NCBI RefSeq assembly: GCF_022965805.1
Contig: NW_027330836.1
Coordinates: 62,001 to 126,000 of the forward strand
Source: Primulina eburnea
Lineage: Eukaryota > Streptophyta > Magnoliopsida > Lamiales > Gesneriaceae
Length of the DNA: 64,000 bases
Direction of reading: 5' to 3'
Shown here: positions 32,322 to 44,344 of the stretch, piece by piece
Position numbering within the stretch: the first letter of the stretch is position 1
Layout of the letters: each line of letters starts with the position of its first letter
The notes under the pieces: model-generated
What the model was told of the DNA's origin: nothing
Seen by the model: the letters and a program-made list of their open reading frames with translations, nothing else
Databases searched by the model: none
Position numbers and translations under genes: made by a program

Positions 32322-33755
32322 CTACCTCATATTCAACTCTGACTGAGAAAAGAGATATTTCAGGCTCTTATGATCGGAATAGATCTCAAATTTCTCGCCA
32401 TACAGATAATGACGCCAGATCTTAAGTGCAAACACAATCGCCGCCAATTCAAGATCATGAATCGGATAACGAGTCTCGTGCGGCTTCAGCTGTCTAGAGG
32501 CGTATGCTATCACGTGCCCTCGCTGCATAAGAACACATCCTAACCCTTTGTGAGATGCGTCACAGTATACAACGAACTCACCTGTACCTGCAGGAATCGT
32601 CAAGACAGGCGCACTAGTCAGCCTCTTCTTCAGCTCTACAAAACTAGCTTCACAATCTTCGGACCACACAAATGGCATATTCTTCTGTGTCAACTGGGTC
32701 ATAGGCTTCGCTATACTGGAGAAATCTCGGATAAAACGTCGATAATACCCGGCTAGACCCATGAAACTTCGTATCTCAGGCACAGAAGTCGGTCTCGGCC
32801 AACTGATTACAGCCTCAACTTTACTCGGATCTACCGCAATACCATCTCCAGATATAATATGCCCCAAGAAGACAACCTGTCTCAGCCAGAATTCACACTT
32901 GGACAGTTTGGCATACAACCGCTCATTCCTCAAAGTCTTCAATACAATTCTCAGATGATCTGCATGCTCAGTCAAACTCTTCGAATACACCAAAATGTCG
33001 TCAATAAACACAATCACAAATTCATCTAAATATCTCTGAAAAATGCGGTTCATCAAACTCATAAACACCGCAGGTGCATTCGTCAAACCGAAAGGCATAA
33101 CAACAAACTCGTAATGTCCATACCTGGTTCGGAATGCAGTCTTCGGAATATCAACGTCTCTAACTCGGAGCTGATGATACCCTGATCTCAAATCAATCTT
33201 CGAATATACCAAAGATCCCTGTAACTGGTCAAATAAATCGTCGACGCGCGGCAACGGATATTTGTTCTTCACTGTTGCCTTGTTCAACTGTCTGTAATCA
33301 ATACATAGTCGCATCGAACCATCTTTCTTTCTAACGAAAAGCACCGGAGCACCCCAAGGAGATACACTAGGTCTGATATATCCCTTGGACAGAAGATCCT
33401 CCAACTGTGCTTTCAACTCTTTCAGCTCTATCGGCGCCATCCTATACGGAGCTCTCGAAATAGGAACAGAACCGGGCATAAGATCTATGCTGAAATCAAC
33501 CTCTCGAACTGGAGGTAACCCCGGAATCTCATCAGGAAAAACATCTGCAAACTCGCAAACCACTGGCAAATCTGCCAATGCTGGGCTCGACTTCAGTAGG
33601 TCTACTGAATAAATGAGGAACCCCTCTGCTCCTGTCTGTAACAATCTACTCATAGTCAGGGCAGATACTAAGGGAATCCGAGATCTGGAACCCTTGCCGT
33701 AGAATTTCCACTCATCTGTCATGTCGGGTCTGAATCTGACAATCTTGTGAAACAA
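32322..33755 (-). pseudogene. Inner Gypsy-1 reverse transcriptase and RNase H
   Basis: 477 open codons. RT shows [37 protein letters not shown] and the catalytic [10 protein letters not shown]. RNase H starts at [16 protein letters not shown] and includes [10 protein letters not shown] and [12 protein letters not shown]. It ends at TAG where the outer element has CAG (Gln) in NMRQRRW. At the 5' side the frame is shifted from gag-protease by loss of one G near 33750, where the outer copy is continuous. Known role: copies element RNA to DNA and removes RNA from hybrids. Confidence 0.92.
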
Positions 33756-35197
33756 TCTACAGTGGCCCTGTACTTGGTCAACATGTCTATGCCAACTATA
33801 CAGTCAAAATCAGCTAAACCAAGTACTACACAATCAAGATCAATCTCATGCCCCTCAAACTGAAGCATACAGTGTCTAACAGTAGTCACAGATATCAAAC
33901 CACTTCCCAACGGAGAAGCTATAGACACTACTGTCGACAACGACTCAACAGGCAATGAATGTCTCAATGCAAAATGTTCAGATATAAATGTATGAGATGC
34001 CCCTGTGTCAATCAACACATATGCAGGATAACCGCAAAGAAAACAGTTACCTGCAACGACGTCATCTGGCGCCTCCTGCGCCTGCTCCTCTGTCAGGGCA
34101 AAGACACGTGCCTGCTGTCTGGGAGGCTGACTCACAGTCTGACTACCTCCTGGTCTTTGCTGAGTCTGTGTGGAGGGTGGCTGAAAGGAGTGCACAGAGG
34201 ATGCCTGTCTCTCCATCTGTGGCGCTGGTGCTGATGATCCTGTGCTCTGGAATCGTTGTGCACCTCTCTGGGGACAAACTCTGGCGAAGTGTCCCTGTTG
34301 CCTACAGATGTTGCAGCGTCCCAGAACTCCTTGACACTGCTCCGTCGCATGTCGCCCTCCGCACGAACCACAGTATACGCCACTATACTCTGACCCCTGA
34401 CCTCTCTGTCGAGATCCACTCGAACTCGATGAACTGCTCCCAGATTTCTTAAACTGTTTGCCCTTAGCCTTCAGAAAATCCTTCTTGCCACTACCACTAG
34501 CTCCACTGTCAAAACGAGGAGGAGGTGGTGGAAACTGTACGGTAGTAGGCTGTGGTGGTCTCTGCCCCTGAACACCGTAGGAAGCTCCTCGCTGCCTGAT
34601 CAAGCCAGCCTCTGCTCCCTTCGCTCGGTTCAGTGCCTCCGAAAAAGTACTAGGCCGGCCCGTGTTCACCAAAGTAAAGACATCGGGATTCAGCCCGTTG
34701 ATGAACTGATCGGCCACTGCCTCGTCGTTTCCGGCCACATGCGGTGCAAATCGTAGCAATGCAGAAAATTTAGCCACATACTCCTCGATATTCCACTGTC
34801 CCTGCCTCAGATTTGTAAATTCAGCTCCTTTATCCATTCGGTAGGAAACGGGGAAGAATCGCTGGTAGAACTCATCTTTAAAAACTTTCCACGTGATATC
34901 AATGCCTCGGTGCTCCAAGGCTCTCTTCGTCGTCAACCACCAGCTCTTGGCAACCTCTTGCATCTGATGCCCTATCAGCTTCACACGTCGTTCGTCAGTG
35001 TAAGCCAAAGACTCAAACAACATCTCGATATCATCGAGCCAGCTCTCGCACTCTACTGCACTCTCTGTGCCCTTCAGGGTAGGCGGATGGAAAGACTGAA
35101 ATCTCTTCAATAAGGTCTCCATTGGTGTAGCGGTAACATCCATCTGTGCACCTGATGTGCTACCCTGCTCTGGCTGTGGCACTCGTCTAGGCGGCAT
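33719..35197 (-). pseudogene. Inner Gypsy-1 Gag and protease
   Basis: I start at the ATG giving MPPRRVPQPEQG (35195-35197). The longer open frame to 35263 has no support. Gag has the retrotransposon gag domain in about residues 50-200 ([25 protein letters not shown]), a proline and serine-rich part and a CCHC knuckle [14 protein letters not shown]. Protease follows with [13 protein letters not shown]. The frame leaves pol by a single-base deletion at its end (GTGAAAC against GTGGAAAC in the outer element) and stops after about 490 codons. As Gag-protease it is otherwise open. Confidence 0.9.
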
Positions 35198-35438
35198 AAA
35201 TCTGATTATCAAACTGATTAGTACACAACCCAAAATCATCTGTCTCAGCCCTCCTCTAATCATAGACTCTGATCGAGAATCGGTTCTGATTCAGGCTTGA
35301 AATGCTGTAAATCAATTCAGATAATACAACACAACATATAATAGGGAAAGCAATAAAGCATGCTAGCATCTCAAAAGCAAGGAAGATGACTCGATCTACC
35401 CCGCTCATTCTATTCTATCTCAGTCTACAGAACCTACT

Positions 35439-35450
35439 GCTCTGATACCA
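35439..35450 (-). other. Primer binding site of inner Gypsy-1
   Basis: Minus strand TGGTATCAGAGC, a full match to the initiator tRNA-Met complement, five bases from the LTR end. The outer element has the same at 41274-41285. Confidence 0.92.
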
Positions 35451-35455
35451 CCTGT

Positions 35456-37260
35456 TGTGGGGACCCGGGCTCTAACTCAATTCTTTTGGGATTTAATTGG
35501 ATCTTTGTTCGAAAATGTGGGTCAAAAATTTGCTTTTAACATTAATTCAAATGTATAGACAAAGCATAACATGTCGTTAACTGAAATAAACAACATAATG
35601 TACATACATGTCTGTTCGTACAAACATTCACTAGTGTTCAAATGACAACTACAAACATAAGTAGTACAAGTTTCATAAGGAAACACTAGTAATCTGCAAT
35701 GCCCGAGATCTCCATGCTATCATCATCTCTCATCTAGCTCGTGACCCCAATCCTGCCCCACCTGTTGCCATGCACACATACAGACACGACAACAGCCGGA
35801 TAACTCCGGTGAGAACATATCCCAGTATAAAACATGGATGCATGCAATGTCATAAATCATGTACAAAAGCATAGCATATATCAATTAACATGAATAAAAT
35901 CTAAACATGTAGAAGAATACAAATCTGTATTCAACATTCAAATCTTGACTCGACTCATTTCTAATATAGGGATCCCGGTGTGAATAAGACGGTCTGTCAC
36001 CTACCCAACCACTCGGGGCGACGGTACGTCTTATTCCTAGACTTCGGTCAACTCTGTATCGAGGGTCTACACATACAGCAAATCTGCTCCTATGCGTCGA
36101 TACACCGAAACGTCTAGTTTTGGCAAGTCTGCCAATCTCTCCTATCTCAGGACTCGAATATAAATCAATAAACAAGGCATTACATAATCAAATGTAATAA
36201 CAATCTAGTATGTGATTTAGGGAAACTCGTATCAAATCTGAATCGAGTTGTGCAATCCCGTGACCACATGAATTATACCTTTCTTATCGAATAGTCGGTG
36301 TCGTAGTCGAAGTCTCGAGTTCACAATAGCCAATACAAATCTGAAATGGCATAAACAATGTGCACTTCAATCATATACATCTCAAACAAATCAATATACA
36401 AAGCTAACATCGGTTTCAATGCAATTCGACGGCGTAACGGCATAATTCTTCGATACCGATAACTCAAGAATATCATACTCGATCATAATCAACTCATAAT
36501 CTCATCACACCTCAATACATAGGCTGAAATCTGAACAACCGTAACTTAAACCATGCTGAAAATCGAAACAATAGCCTACGGTGTCCGAAAATCGATCCGA
36601 CAACGAATATATCATGCTCAATATATCACGAACTCATATTTTAACTCAAATCTGAATTTCCCCAACATCATTATTTCGAAACATGCTGAAAATGGAATAT
36701 AATTACATCCTTTCGTAGCCAACGATGCAAGGATCACAAATCTTAACTCGGAATATAAATCGGATGGCTAAATCATTCAAACTCTGAAGTTAAAGATCAA
36801 AAGAATGAAAGCTCCTCCCTCCAAGCTCTCTCGGTTCCTACTTACTGATCAGATGAAGAAAATGAGGTGTCATGCAAGCTTATATACCCCAAGCCATGTG
36901 TCAACATGAAATTCAAAGGTGGCATTTTCGCATGCAAACCGCGGGTGCGGCAACTCAAGAGCGCGGGTGCGCTGTGCTCTCGGCATCAATATTATTTTCT
37001 GGAATTCTTAGACCGCGGGTGCGGTCCTTACATGACCGCGGGTGCGGTCTCACACCGCGGGGGCGGTCTTGCTAACACCGCGGGTGCGGTGTCTGTTCGC
37101 ACAATTTCACTAATTTCCTCTCAATGCACCGCGGGTGCTGTATCCCTATCACCGCGGGAGCGGTGTGGCTTCGGCCCTGCTGCTCAAAATCTCATAATTC
37201 ATGCATTCTTATTTCCACAAGTCTAACATCAATGACAACGAATAATTCTCGAGCCTTGCA
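35456..37260 (-). repeat. Inner Gypsy-1 5' LTR (LTR4)
   Basis: 1805 bp. The terminal ACA has become GCA (CCTTGCA at 37254-37260). It is followed by CTGAC, the second target duplication, and then by the interrupted outer integrase. Confidence 0.92.
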
Positions 37261-37265
37261 CTGAC

Positions 37266-38055
37266 TGTCCGTCTGTCTAGGGATGATAAGCAGTGCTCAG
37301 GTGTAAAGTCGTACCCAAAGCCTACTGTAAGCTGTGCCAAAAGTGAGAAGTAAATCGTGGATCACGATCTGATACGATCGACTTCGGGACACCGTGCAAT
37401 CTGACGACCTCTCTGACATATAACTCTGCCATCTGATCGTGTCGATAGGTCATTCTGTATGGAATAAAGCACGCTGATTTGGTCAGTCTGTCTATCACAA
37501 CCCAAATAGCGTCACAGCCCCGCGAAGATCGAGGTAACTTCGTCACGAAATCCATGGAAATGTGGTCCCATTTCCATTCAGGAACAGACAACTCTGAAGT
37601 AACCCTCCGGGCTTCTTTCTTTCTGCCTTCACCTGCTGGCAATTCAGGCATCTAGACACAAATTCTGCAATGTCTGTCTTCATCTGTTTCCACCAGAATT
37701 GTGTCTTCAAGTCATTGTACATCTTCCTGCCACCAGGATGAATGCTGAACCGACTACAGTGTGCCTTTGACATGATCTGTCGTCTTAAATCTGAAACATC
37801 TGGCATCACTAGACGGTTATTCACATACAGAATAGAATCTCTGACCTGATATTCTGAGATATGTCCAGATCTGACCATATCAATCGACTTCTGAACACTC
37901 GGATCAGTTCTTTGCGCTTCTTTGATCCTCAAAATCACATCTGGCTCAATCTGAATCACAGCAAGTCGCAACGGTCTACTCTCTGTATCAAATGTCAATC
38001 CAGACAAGCAACAATCTTCTACTAAACTCGATACACCTACAGTCGACAAGGACAA
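37266..38055 (-). pseudogene. Outer Gypsy-1 integrase, N-terminal and core part
   Basis: Contains the HHCC region (HCSRFSIHPGGRKM, CLNCQQVKAE), MDFVTKLPRSSRGCD and VSDRDPRFTSHFW, and is then cut before the catalytic Glu by the inner element. Two breaks are seen: one A lost near 37591 shifts the frame, and CAG has become TAG near 37324 (HSLQ*). It continues at 26120 and below on the other side of the insertion. It is preceded by a TGA in the RNase H-integrase linker at 38068. Confidence 0.88.
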
Positions 38056-38067
38056 AGAACATACCTT

Positions 38068-41034
38068 TCAACTCAAGACGTCTGCCGCTGCATTCAACTT
38101 TCCTGGATGGTACTTGATCTCGCAATCAAAATCTTTCAGCAGATCAAGCCATCGTCGCTGCCTCATGTTCAACTCTGACTGAGAAAAGAGATACTTCAGG
38201 CTCTTATGATCGGAATAGATCTCAAATTTCTCGCCATATAGATAATGACGCCAGATCTTGAGTGCAAATACAATCGCCGCCAATTCAAGATCATGAATCG
38301 GGTAACGAGTCTCGTGCGGCTTCAGCTGTCTAGAGGCGTACGCTATCACGTGCCCTCGCTGCATAAGAACACATCCAAGCCCTCTGTGAGATGCATCACA
38401 ATATACAACGAACTCACCTGTACCGGTAGGAATCGTCAAGACAGGCGCACTAGTCAGCCTCTTCTTCAACTCTACAAAACTGGCTTCACAATCTTCAGAC
38501 CACACAAATGGCATATTCTTCTGTGTCAACTGGGTGATAGGCTTCGCTATACTGGAGAAATCTCGAATAAAACGACGATAATACCCGGCTAGACCCATGA
38601 AACTGCGTATCTCAGGCACAGAAGTCGGTCTCGGCCAATTGATCACAGCCTCAACTTTACTCGGATCTACCGCAATACCATCTCCCGATATAATGTGCCC
38701 CAAGAAGACAACCTGTCTCAGCCAGAATTCGCACTTGGACAGTTTAGCATACAAATGCTCTTTTCTCAAAGTCTTCAGTACAATCCTCAGATGATCTGCA
38801 TGCTTAGTCAAACTCTTCGAATACACCAAAATATCATCAATGAACACAATCACAAAATCATCTAAATATCTCTGAAAAATGCGGTTCATCAAACTCATAA
38901 AAACCGCTGGTGCATTCGTCAAACCGAAAGGCATAACAACAAACTCGTAGTGTCCATACCTGGTTCGGAATGCAGTCTTCGGAATATCAACGTCTCTAAC
39001 TCTGAGCTGATGATACCCTGATCTCAAATCAATCTTCGAATATACCGAAGATCCCTGTAACTGGTCAAATAAATCGTCGATGCGCGGCAACGGATATTTG
39101 TTCTTCACTGTTGCCTTGTTCAACTGTCTGTAATCAATACACAATCGCATCGAACCATCTTTCTTTCTAACAAAAAGCACCGGAGCACCCCAAGGAGATA
39201 CACTGGGTCTGATATATCCCTTGGACAGCAGATCTTCCAACTGTGCTTTCAACTCTTTCAGCTCTATCGGTGCCATCCTATACGGAGCTCTCGAGATAGG
39301 AACAGAACCGGGCATAAGATCTATGCTGAAATCAACCTCTCGAACCGGAGGCAACCCTGGAATCTCATCAGGAAAAACATCTGCAAACTCGCAAACCACT
39401 GGCAAATCTGCCAATGCTGGGCTCGACTTCAGTAAATCTACTGAATATACGAGAAAGCCCTCTGCTCCTCTCTGAAGCAGTCTACTCATAGTCAGAGCAG
39501 ATACTAAGGGAATCCGAGATCTGGAACCCTTGCCATAGAATTTCCACTCATCTGTCATGTCGGGTCTGAATCTGACAATCTTGTGGAAACAATATACAGT
39601 GGCCCTGTACTTGGTCAACATGTCTATACCAACTATACAGTCAAAATCAGCTAAACCAAGTACTACACAATCAAGATCAATCTCATGCCCCTCAAACTGA
39701 AGCATACAATGTCTAACAGTAGTCACAGATATCAAACCACTCCCCAACGGAGAAGCTATAGACACTACTGTCGACAACGACTCAACAGGCAATGAATGTC
39801 TCAATGCAAAATGTTCAGATATAAATGTATGAGATGCCCCTGTGTCTATCAACACATATGCAGGATAACCGCAAAGAAAACAGCTACCTGCAATGACGTC
39901 ATCTGGCGCCTCCTGCGCCTGTTCCTCTGTCAGGGCAAAAACACGTGCCTGCTGTCTGGGAGGCTGACTCACCGTCTGACTACCTCCTGGTCTCTGCTGG
40001 GTCTGTGTAGAGGGTGGCTGGAAGGAGTGTACAGAAGATGCCTGTCTCTCCATCTGTGGCGCTGGTGCTGATGATCCTGTGCTCTGGAATCGTTGTGCAC
40101 CTCTCTGGAGACAAACTCTAGAGAAGTGTCCCTGTTGCCTACAGATGTTGCAGCGTCCCATAACTCCTTGACACTGCTCCGTCGCATGTCGTCCTCCACA
40201 CGAGCTACAGTATGCGCCACTGTAATCTGAACCCTGACCTCTCTGTCGAGATCCACTCGAACTCGATGAACTACTCCCAGATTTCTTAAACTGTCTGCCG
40301 TTGGCCTTCAAAAATTCCTTCTTGCCACTACCACGAGCTCCACTGTCAAAACGAGGAGGAGGTGGTGGAAATTGAACGGTGGTAGGCTGTGGCGGTCTCT
40401 GCCCCTGAACACCGTAGGAAGCCCCTCGCTGCCTGATCAAGCCAGCCTCTGCTCCCTTCGCTCGGTTCAGTGCCTCTGGAAAAGTACTAGGCCGGCCCGT
40501 GTTCACCAAAGTAAAGACATCGGGGTTCAGCCCGTTGATGAACTGATCGGCCACTGCCTCGTCGTTTCCGGCCACATGCGGTGCAAATCGTAGCAGTGCA
40601 GAAAATTTAGCAACATACTCCTCGATGTTCCACTGTCCCTGTCTCAGATTCGCAAATTCAGCTCCCTTATCCTTGCGGTAGGAGACGGGGAAGAAGCGCT
40701 GATAGAACTCGTCTTTGAAAACTTTCCACGTAATGTCAATGCCTCGGTGCTCCAAGGCTCTCTTCGTCGTCAACCACCAGCTCTTTGAAACCTCTTGCAT
40801 CTGATGCCCTATCAGCTTCACACGTCGCTCATCAGTATATGCCAAAGACTCAAATAACATTTCGATATCATCAAGCCAGCTCTCGCACTCTACTGCACTC
40901 TCTGTGCCCTTCAGGGTAGGCGGATGGAAGGACTGAAATCTCTTCAATAAGGTCTCCATCGGCGTAGCGGTGACATCCATCTGTGCACCTGATGTGCTAC
41001 CCTGCTCTGGCTGTGGTATACGTCTAGGCGGCAT
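38068..41034 (-). pseudogene. Outer Gypsy-1 Gag-protease-RT-RNase H
   Basis: An open frame of nearly 990 codons from [12 protein letters not shown] (ATG at 41032-41034); the open stretch upstream to 41196 is leader. In order: Gag domain, CCHC knuckle [14 protein letters not shown], protease [11 protein letters not shown] with CIDYRQLN and [10 protein letters not shown], RNase H with [15 protein letters not shown] and [11 protein letters not shown]. It ends at TGA in NAAADVLS* where the inner element has CGA (Arg), a CpG-to-TpA type change. Gag, protease and RT are therefore intact in one frame in this copy but broken in the inner one. Confidence 0.92.
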
Positions 41035-41273
41035 AAATCTGATTATCACACTGATTAGTACACAATTAATATCATCTATCTCAGCCCTCCTCTGATCATA
41101 GACTCTGATCGAGAATCGATTCTGATTCAGGCTTGAAATGCTGTAAATCAATTCAGATAATACAACACAACATAAAATAGGGAAAGCAATAATCATGCTA
41201 GCATCTCAAAATCAAGGAAGATGACTCGATCTACCCCGCTCATTCTATTCTATTTCAGTCTACAGAACCTACT

Positions 41274-41285
41274 GCTCTGATACCA
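41274..41285 (-). other. Primer binding site of outer Gypsy-1
   Basis: Minus strand TGGTATCAGAGC, five bases from the LTR5 end, identical to the inner element. Confidence 0.9.
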
Positions 41286-41290
41286 CCTGT

Positions 41291-43097
41291 TGTGGGGACC
41301 CGGGCTCTAACTCAATTCTTTTGGGATTTAATTGGATCTTTGTTCGAAAATGTGGGTCAAAAATTTTCTTTTAACATTAATTCAAATGTATAATTAAAGC
41401 ATATCATATCTTTATATTAAATACACAACATAACGTACATACATGTCTGTTTGTACAATCATACCCTACTGTTCAAATCCCAACTAAAAACAGAAGTAGT
41501 ACAAGTCAAAAGGAAAACACTAGAAATCTTCAACGCCCGTGATCTCCACGCTATCGTCAATCTCTCATCTAGCTCGAGACCCAGATCCTGCCCCACCTGT
41601 TGCCATGCACACATACAGACACGACAACAGCCGGATAACTCCGGTGAGAACATATCCCAGTATAAAACATGGATGCATGCAATGTCATAAATCATGTACA
41701 AAAGCATAGCATATATCAATTAACATGAATAAAATCTAAACACGTAGAAGAATACAAATCTGTATTCAACATTTAAATCTTGACTCGACTCTTTTCTAAT
41801 CTAGGGATCCCGGTGTGAATAAGACGGTCTGTCACCTACCCAACCACTCGGGGCAACGGTACGTCTTATTCCTAGACTTCGGTCGACTCTGTATCGAGGG
41901 TCTACACATATAGCAAATCTGCTCCTATGCGTCGATACACCGAAACGTCTAGTTTTGGCCAATCTGCCAATATCTCCTATCTCAGGACTCGAATATAAAT
42001 CAATAAACAAGACATTACATAATCAATGTAATAACAATCTAGTATGTGATTTAGGGAAACTCGGATCAAATCTGAATCGAGTTGTGCAATCCCAAGACCA
42101 CATGAATTATACCTTTCTTGTCGAATCGTCGGTCGAAGTCTCGAAGTCGGAATGTCACTCTGTCAAAACTAATCTGAAATGACAATATAACAATGCATTC
42201 TATCAAGATATAACTCATATCAAAATCTTGTACAAGTCAATACTCCATCTTGGTAACAATCGACGGCATAACGGCGTATTTCTTTGATACCGGTAACTCA
42301 ATCTCAACATATAACAATATCATAACCTCATTAACATCACAATAATCTCATTATCCCTTCAAAATTGGTACCCATCATACACATATAGGCTGGAATTCGA
42401 AATAATGGCATACGATGTCCGAAAATCGATTCGATAGCAACTATATCAAGCTCAATATATCAAGAACACATATCTTCAAGCAATTCATAACTTCTCCAAC
42501 ATATGAATTTCGAAACATGCTGGAAATGTAAGAAACTTACGTCCTTTCGTTGCCAATGCTGCAAGGATCAATAATCTCAACTCGGTTTTTAATTTGGATG
42601 TGTAAATCTTGCACAATACAAATCCTAAGAAATGAAGAAGCTTGCTCCTCTCTAGATATTCTCTCGGTTCTTGCATGAAGAAATGTTGGAGAATGAAGTG
42701 TCATTGCACAGTTTATATATAACATGCCATGTGTCAACATAAAAATCGAAGGTGGCATTTTCGCATGCAAACCGCGGGTGAGGTGGCTCAAGAGCGCGGG
42801 TGCGCTGCGCTCACGGCGAGTTCTTCAAAAATTGCAACACTTAGACCGCAGGTGCGGTCCCTGCATGACCGCGGGTGCGGTCTCACCACCGCGGGTGCGG
42901 CTCTTGCATCACCGCGGGTGCGGTGTTGCTTCGCAAAATCTCCCAACATTCTGTCACCTACACCGCGGGTGCGGTAGTCTTAGCACCGCGGGGGCGGTGT
43001 GGCTTCGGCCACGCTTCAAAAATTCCACTCTAAATGTCATGCATTACCATAGCTTCGAGTCAACATCAATGACAACCGATAATTCTCGAGCCTTAAA
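41291..43097 (-). repeat. Outer Gypsy-1 5' LTR (LTR5)
   Basis: 1807 bp, pairs with LTR1 by shared bases (CATACCCTACTGTTCAAATC, CACTAGAAATCTTCAACG). The terminal dinucleotide CA has become AA. CAAGA follows at 43098-43102. Confidence 0.92.
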
Positions 43098-44330
43098 CAA
43101 GACAAACTTTCTTAATGGGGATTTTAAGAAAGTTATTTACATGTCTTAACCTGAAGGGTTTACATCTATCGGAAGTGAGCATGTGGTATGCAAACTTCAG
43201 AGATCTATTTATGATCTAAAGCAGGCATCTAGGAGTTGGAACCTTAGATTCAATAGTACAATCAAATAGTTTGATTTACTAAGAATGTTGAGGAACCCCG
43301 TGTGTATAAGAAGGTCAGTGGGAGTGTTGTGACATTCTAGGTGCTTTATGTTGATGACATTCTACTCATTGGGAATGATGTAGAAATGTTGCAATCAACT
43401 AAGATACGGTTAGCGATTAAGTTCTCGATGCAGGACTTGGGTGAAGCATCTTTTGTATTGTGATACAGATCTATAGAGATAGATCGAAAAGATTGCTTGA
43501 TCTCACCTAGTCCACATACATTGATACCATCGTGAAGCGGTTCTCGATGGGTGAGTCCATGAGAGGACAACTACCAATGTGTCATGGCGTGTCCCTATCC
43601 AAGTCTGTCTCCCAAGACTGATGCAGAGATAGTGGCGATGACACACATTCCGTATGCTTCGGCAATTGGTAGCATCATGTATGGGATGATATCTACACGT
43701 CCTGACGTGGCTTTCGCACTAAGTATAGTGAGTAGATATCAATCGAACCCCGGTCTTCCACATTGAAAAGCTATGAAAGACATCCTCAAGTAGTTGAGAA
43801 GGACCAATAATGTGTTCTTGGTCTATGGGGTGGAGAACTAAAATTGGAAGGCTATATCGACTCTAGCTTCCAAAGCGATATCGATGACTCGAAGTCAACC
43901 TCTGGTTTTGTATTCATGCTCAATGGTGCTGCAGTCTCTTGGAAGAGTTCCAAGCAAGACAATATTACGGATTCCAGCACAGAGGCCGAATACATTACTG
44001 CATCAGATGCAGCAAGAGAGGCTGTTTGGATAAGGAATTTCGTCTAAGAGTTGGACGTCATTCCTAATGGAGTTGCTCCTATCCCGGTGTTGTGTGACAA
44101 CACGGGAGCTATAGCTCAAGCAAAGGAGCCTAGGTCTCATCAGAAGTCCAAACATGTATTGAGTAAGTACCACATCCTCGGAGAGATTGTGGAAAGAGGA
44201 AGAAGTGTCTTTTGACATAGTCGGCTTCGCAGATAATGTTGTTGATCCACTAGCTAAGCCTTTACCTGAACAATTATTCGACAAGCATCGCGAATCAATG
44301 GGTTTAAAGCATATGGGTAGTTGGCTCTAG
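43098..44330 (+). pseudogene. Copia-B pol remnant, RT end and RNase H
   Basis: Continues the RT cut at 23468, starting with the second CAAGA and the TAFLNG region. The catalytic YVDD stretch is recognisable near 43347 and RNase H near 43850 ([10 protein letters not shown]), where Asp is kept. Several stops and single-base losses break the frame (for example TAA near 43147, TAG near 43268). Open pieces remain at 43584-43766 and 43844-44047. It ends at the same TAG position as the Copia-A frames, followed by the purine tract AAGTGGGAGAT. Confidence 0.9.
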
Positions 44331-44344
44331 TGCAAGTGGGAGAT

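Larger units (their letters stand above)
28781..37260 (-). mobile_element. Inner Gypsy-1 element
   Basis: A full-length element of 8480 bp on the minus strand: 3' LTR 28781-30575, purine tract, pol, gag, primer site 35439-35450 and 5' LTR 35456-37260. Target duplication CTGAC is at 28776-28780 and 37261-37265. It entered a member of its own family, in the integrase codons. Coding is complete in length but has one frameshift and two nonsense codons, so it is non-autonomous now. Confidence 0.93.
23469..43097 (-). mobile_element. Outer Gypsy-1 element (with nested copy and duplication)
   Basis: A Ty3/gypsy element on the minus strand, flanked by CAAGA at 23464-23468 and 43098-43102. Own parts: 3' LTR 23469-25267, C-terminal pol 25268-26120, rest of internal region 37266-41290, 5' LTR 41291-43097. 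A second element and a duplicated block occupy 26121-37265. The last LTR ends TTAAA rather than TTACA. The gene order is gag-protease-RT-RNase H-integrase, with a C-terminal chromodomain-like segment, as in plant chromoviruses of the Tekay/Del type. Lineage from remembered motifs, moderate confidence. Confidence 0.92.
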
